This document shows positions 60,651-64,000 of a stretch of 64,000 nucleotides of DNA, piece by piece. How positions within the stretch are numbered: the stretch's first letter is position 1; each line of letters starts with the position of its first letter. Position numbers and translations under genes: made by a program. Location of the stretch: contig CAKSZL010000007.1 of assembly GCA_934525625.1 (NCBI GenBank), positions 1-64,000 on the forward strand, written 5' to 3'. The stretch comes from an uncultured Burkholderiaceae bacterium (GTDB taxonomy: Bacteria > Pseudomonadota > Gammaproteobacteria > Burkholderiales > Burkholderiaceae_B). The notes under the pieces are model-generated. The model searched no databases, was not told where the DNA came from, and saw only the letters and a list, made by a program, of their open reading frames with translations.

Positions 60651-62336
60651 ATGAATCAAGCCGTCAATGCCAATGCCGACCAACAAGCGGCCACGCGTGT
60701 TGATTTTCGTACCGACCCCAGCCGATACAAGCATTGGAAACTGACGTTCGATGGTCCCGTCGCCACGCTGGCAATGGACGTGTCCGAGGACGGCGGCCTG
60801 CGCCCTGGCTACAAGCTCAAGCTCAACTCCTACGACCTGGGCGTCGACATCGAACTCCACGACGCGCTGCAGCGCATCCGCTTCGAGCATCCCGAAGTGC
60901 GCACCGTCGTCATGACCAGCGCCAAGGACCGCATTTTCTGTTCCGGCGCCAACATCTTCATGCTGGGCCTGTCCAGCCACGCCTGGAAGGTCAACTTCTG
61001 CAAGTTCACCAACGAAACCCGTAACGGCATCGAAGACTCCAGCCGCCACAGCGGCCTGAAGTTCATCGCCGGCGTCAACGGCGCCTGCGCCGGCGGCGGC
61101 TACGAGTTGGCCCTGGCCTGCGACGAAATCCTGCTGGTCGACGACCGCTCGTCGTCGGTCTCGCTGCCCGAAGTGCCGCTGCTGGGCGTGCTGCCCGGTA
61201 CCGGCGGCCTGACCCGCGTTACCGACAAGCGCAAAGTGCGCCACGACCGCGCCGACATCTTCTGCACGCTGGTAGAAGGCATACGCGGCCAACGCGCCAA
61301 GGAATGGCGCCTGGTCGACGAGGTCATCAAGCCCGCCCAGTTCGCCGAAGGCGTGCAAAAGCGCGCCCAGGAACTGGCCGAGCAAAGCAACCGCCCGGCC
61401 GACGCCAAGGGCGTCGAACTGACCCCGGTGCAGCGCACCGATTCGGCCGATGGCCTGGAATACCAGTACGTCAGCGTCCAGATCGACCGCAGCAAGCGCC
61501 TGGCCAACATCACGGTGCGCGCGCCGGAGCAAACCCCTCCCTCCAGCCTGGACGACATCCTGGCCCAGGGCGTGTCGTGGTGGCCGCTGCAAATGGCGCG
61601 CGAACTCGACGACGCCATCCTGCAATTGCGCACCAACGAGCTGGACGTCGGCACCTGGGTGTTCCGCACGCAGGGCGACGCCGCCAAGGTGCTGGCCGCC
61701 GACGCCAGCCTGCGCGAACATGCCGGCAACTGGTTCGTGCGTGAAACCACCGGCATGCTGCGCCGCACGCTGGCCCGCCTGGACGTCACCTCGCGCTCGT
61801 TGTTCGCGCTGATCGAGCCGGGTTCGTGCTTCGCCGGCACGCTGCTCGAACTGGCCCTGGCCTGCGACCGCAGCTACATGCTGGACGATCCCGACGCCGA
61901 ACAGCCGGCAACCATCGTGGTCGACGACATCAATTTCGGCACCTTCCCCATGGTTACCGCGCAAAGCCGCATCGCGCGCCGCTTCTACGAAGAGGACGAG
62001 CCCATCAACGCCATCAAGGCCAGCCTGGGCAAGCCCTTGTCGGCCAACGAAGCCGAAGCCCTGGGCCTGATCACCTATGCCATGGACAGCCTGGATTGGG
62101 ACGACGAACTGCGCATCATGCTCGAAGAGCGCGCCGCGCTGTCGCCCGACTCGCTCACCGGCCTGGAAGCCAACCTGCGCTTCAACTCCAAGGAAACCAT
62201 GGAGACCCGTATTTTCGGCCGCCTCTCCGCTTGGCAGAACTGGATCTTCTACCGTCCGAACGCGTCGGGCGAGAAAGGAGCCCTGCGTCTGTACGGCAAG
62301 GGCGAAAAGGCCAGCTACGACTGGAATCGCGTCTGA
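60651..62336 (+). CDS. boxC: Benzoyl-CoA-dihydrodiol lyase
   Basis: BoxC opens the ring of 2,3-epoxybenzoyl-CoA to 3,4-dehydroadipyl-CoA semialdehyde and formate. The 561-residue protein contains a crotonase-like first half with MTSAKDRIFCSGANIFMLG and the oxyanion-type GVNGACAGGGYELALACDEI, and a second, related half with FAGTLLELALACDRSYMLDD. AAGGAGA precedes the ATG. It is the first gene after the operator region; boxB follows after a 174-base gap holding a structured repeat. Confidence 0.95.
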   Translation: MNQAVNANADQQAATRVDFRTDPSRYKHWKLTFDGPVATLAMDVSEDGGLRPGYKLKLNSYDLGVDIELHDALQRIRFEHPEVRTVVMTSAKDRIFCSGANIFMLGLSSHAWKVNFCKFTNETRNGIEDSSRHSGLKFIAGVNGACAGGGYELALACDEILLVDDRSSSVSLPEVPLLGVLPGTGGLTRVTDKRKVRHDRADIFCTLVEGIRGQRAKEWRLVDEVIKPAQFAEGVQKRAQELAEQSNRPADAKGVELTPVQRTDSADGLEYQYVSVQIDRSKRLANITVRAPEQTPPSSLDDILAQGVSWWPLQMARELDDAILQLRTNELDVGTWVFRTQGDAAKVLAADASLREHAGNWFVRETTGMLRRTLARLDVTSRSLFALIEPGSCFAGTLLELALACDRSYMLDDPDAEQPATIVVDDINFGTFPMVTAQSRIARRFYEEDEPINAIKASLGKPLSANEAEALGLITYAMDSLDWDDELRIMLEERAALSPDSLTGLEANLRFNSKETMETRIFGRLSAWQNWIFYRPNASGEKGALRLYGKGEKASYDWNRV

Positions 62337-62438
62337 TTTCATTGTCAGATCGAACGATGACTTTGTCGGCTTCGCTTGCCGTACCACATGTACTGTCTGC
62401 GCTTCGCCTTCGCGTACTCGCTCGGTCTGACAATGGAA
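62337..62438. repeat. Intergenic hairpin element, copy 2 (box operon)
   Basis: The core (62354-62419) is 61/66 identical to that at 6048-6113 in the sox operon. The arms here pair as CATTGTCAGATCGA (62340-62353) with TCGGTCTGACAATG (62422-62435), one G-U pair and otherwise perfect. The arm sequences differ from copy 1, yet each copy pairs with itself. It starts directly after the boxC stop codon. Confidence 0.78.
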
Positions 62439-62510
62439 GATAACCCGCTGGGCCTTGCGCGCTGTCTTTAAACGGCGTGCTTTACCACACCAATACAGGA
62501 GCACCACGAC

Positions 62511-63938
62511 ATGTCCGGCATCAACTATTCCGAGAAAATCCCCAACAACGTCAATCTTTCCAGCGACCGCGCCCTGCAGCGCGCCCTGGAGCACTGGCAG
62601 CCCAACTACCTGCAATGGTGGCAGGACATGGGCCCCGAAGCGTCCCAAAGCCTGGACGTCTACCTGCGCACCGCCGTCAGCGTGCAGCCCGACGGCTGGG
62701 CTCACTTCGACTACGTCAAGATGCCCGAATACCGCTGGGGCATCTTCCTGACGCCGCAAGACGGCCAGCGCAAGATCCACTTCGGCGAGCACATGGGCAG
62801 CGACGTGTGGCAGGACGCCCCCGGCGAGCACCGCGCCAACCTGCGCCGCATCATTGTTACTCAAGGCGATACCGAGCCCGCCTCGGTCGAGCAGCAGCGC
62901 CACCTGGGCCTGACCGCGCCCTCGCTGTACGACCTGCGCAACCTGTTCCAGGTCAACGTCGAAGAAGGCCGCCACCTGTGGGCCATGGTCTACCTGCTGC
63001 ACCGCTACTTCGGCCGCGACGGCCGCGAAGAAGCCGACGCGCTGCTGCAGCGCAATTCGGGCAGCGAAGACAGCCCCCGCATCCTGGGCGCCTTCAACGA
63101 GAAGACCCCCGACTGGCTGGCCTTCTACATGTTCACGTACTTCACCGACCGCGACGGCAAGTTCCAGCTTAGCGCGCTGGCCGAATCGGCCTTCGACCCG
63201 CTGGCTCGCACGACCAAGTTCATGCTGACCGAAGAAGCGCACCACATGTTCGTGGGCGAATCCGGCGTGTCGCGCGTGCTGCAGCGTACGGCCCAGGTCA
63301 TGAACGAACTCAAGACCAACGACCCCGAAGCCATGCGCAAGGCCGGCGTCATCGACCTGCCCACGATCCAGCGCTACATCAACTTCCACTACAGCGTCAC
63401 CATCGACCTGTTCGGCGCCGACCAGTCCTCCAACGCCGCCATCTTCTACTCGGCCGGCCTGAAGGGCCGTTACGAAGAAGGCAAGCGCACGGACGACCAT
63501 CGCCTGAATAACGACACCTACAAGATCCTGCAAGTCATCAACGGCGAACTGAAGGAAGTCGAAGTGCCGATGCTGAACGCGCTGAACGAAGTGCTGCGCG
63601 ACGACTTCATCAAGGACTCCGTGGCCGGTGTCAACCGCTGGAACAAGGTGCTCGAAAAGCACGGCATCGACTTCCGCCTGACCGTGCCGCACAAGGCGTT
63701 CAACCGCAAGATCGGCACGCTGTCCGGCATCAAGGTGTCGCCCGACGGCCAGGTGCTGACCGAAGAGCAGTGGAACAACCACGTCAACGATTGGCTGCCC
63801 ACCGCGGAAGACCGCGAGTTCGTGGCCTCGCTGATGGGCCGCGTGGCCGAGCCCGGCAAGTTCGCCAACTGGATCGCGCCTCCCGTCATCGGCATCAACC
63901 GCCAGCCCGTGGACTTCGAGTATGTGCGCTTCAACTGA
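62511..63938 (+). CDS. boxB: Benzoyl-CoA 2,3-epoxidase subunit B
   Basis: BoxB is the diiron oxygenase subunit that epoxidises benzoyl-CoA, receiving electrons from BoxA. The 475-residue protein has diiron ligand motifs NVEEGRHLWAMVYLL and LTEEAHHMFVGESG, plus a conserved SGINYSEKIPNNVNL start. The ATG follows CAGGAGC. BoxA is expected just past the window, after a hairpin at its 3' side. Confidence 0.96.
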   Translation: MSGINYSEKIPNNVNLSSDRALQRALEHWQPNYLQWWQDMGPEASQSLDVYLRTAVSVQPDGWAHFDYVKMPEYRWGIFLTPQDGQRKIHFGEHMGSDVWQDAPGEHRANLRRIIVTQGDTEPASVEQQRHLGLTAPSLYDLRNLFQVNVEEGRHLWAMVYLLHRYFGRDGREEADALLQRNSGSEDSPRILGAFNEKTPDWLAFYMFTYFTDRDGKFQLSALAESAFDPLARTTKFMLTEEAHHMFVGESGVSRVLQRTAQVMNELKTNDPEAMRKAGVIDLPTIQRYINFHYSVTIDLFGADQSSNAAIFYSAGLKGRYEEGKRTDDHRLNNDTYKILQVINGELKEVEVPMLNALNEVLRDDFIKDSVAGVNRWNKVLEKHGIDFRLTVPHKAFNRKIGTLSGIKVSPDGQVLTEEQWNNHVNDWLPTAEDREFVASLMGRVAEPGKFANWIAPPVIGINRQPVDFEYVRFN

Positions 63939-63965
63939 TCGCATGCGCTCCTGTTGAATCGGGAA

Positions 63966-64000
63966 GCCGCCGGGCGGGCCGGAAGGCCCGTCGCGGCGGC
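63966..64000 (+). other. Strong hairpin after boxB at the window end
   Basis: An inner CGGGCC-GGAA-GGCCCG hairpin (63975-63990) is enclosed by GCCGCC (63966-63971) pairing with GGCGGC (63995-64000). It begins 27 bases after the boxB stop. Whether a T run follows is not visible; it could be a terminator or an mRNA-stability hairpin before boxA. Confidence 0.55.

Noticed and set aside
60636..63944. A 1102-codon open frame on the minus strand opposite boxC and boxB
   Set aside because: It runs across two well-supported genes and their gap, has a low-complexity Val/His/Gln/Asp-rich composition, and resembles no family. It is a by-product of the GC-rich codon use of the real genes.

Overview
The window looks like a chromosomal segment of a GC-rich betaproteobacterium, most likely order Burkholderiales and family Alcaligenaceae or close to it. 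The basis is the gene orders (lnt-corC-ybeY-phoH-miaB, queA-tgt-yajC-secD-secF, tkt-gap-pgk ... fba-purC-purE-purK), the GC-rich codon use, and the pairing of a Sox thiosulfate-oxidation cluster with an aerobic benzoyl-CoA (box) cluster. The genus cannot be fixed from the sequence alone.

Layout. 1-116: 3' end of a 5S rRNA and its terminator. 282-2441: a PAS-PAS-GGDEF-EAL cyclic-di-GMP protein. 2656-12174: a sulfur-oxidation operon, soxC-D-Y-Z-A-X-W-B, followed by a DsrE-like protein, a HbpS/GlcG-like protein and a SoxH-like metallo-beta-lactamase protein. No soxR and no soxV are visible. 12418-17917 (minus): lnt, corC, ybeY, phoH-like, miaB. 18200-19835: a second sulfite-oxidising pair, sorA-sorB. 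20011-25617 (minus): secF, secD, yajC, tgt, queA. 25781-30564: dacB, upp, a LuxR-type regulator, and a small membrane-protein cluster (DUF883, YqjE-like, YqjK-like). 30626-38353: ubiD, a lytic transglycosylase, a divergent FAD-oxidase-like protein, maeB, an orphan barstar and rsmE. 38523-50041: central carbon and purine genes tkt, gap, pgk, mog, a diguanylate cyclase, fba, purC, purE, purK, and a Sua5-type tRNA-modification gene. 50183-63938: the benzoate region. The minus strand carries DUF4863, boxD, benzoate-CoA ligase, an alpha/beta hydrolase and a complete Liv-type ABC transporter. The plus strand carries boxR, boxC and boxB. boxA presumably lies past the window end.

How the genes fit. 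Sox and Sor proteins would oxidise thiosulfate, sulfane sulfur and sulfite in the periplasm and pass electrons to c-type cytochromes. In the benzoate region the transporter, ligase, BoxB, BoxC and BoxD form an import-to-ring-cleavage route. BoxR (HTH plus shikimate-kinase-like domain) is the predicted benzoyl-CoA-sensing repressor. The sequence shows matching TGCA-type operator elements at both divergent promoters, which supports one shared regulon.

The most unusual non-coding signal is a roughly 100-bp intergenic element found once in the sox operon (after soxZ) and once in the box operon (after boxC). Its core is 61/66 identical, while its flanking arms differ between copies but still base-pair within each copy, a covariation signature of a structured RNA or mobile palindromic element. 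Other structured repeats are a 45-nt near-perfect inverted repeat with 151-bp spacer between convergent genes at 12180-12420, a long imperfect inverted repeat at 37451-37615, and a T7-GCCGC repeat family at 32226 and 36750. No tRNA, CRISPR array, intact insertion sequence or prophage was recognised.
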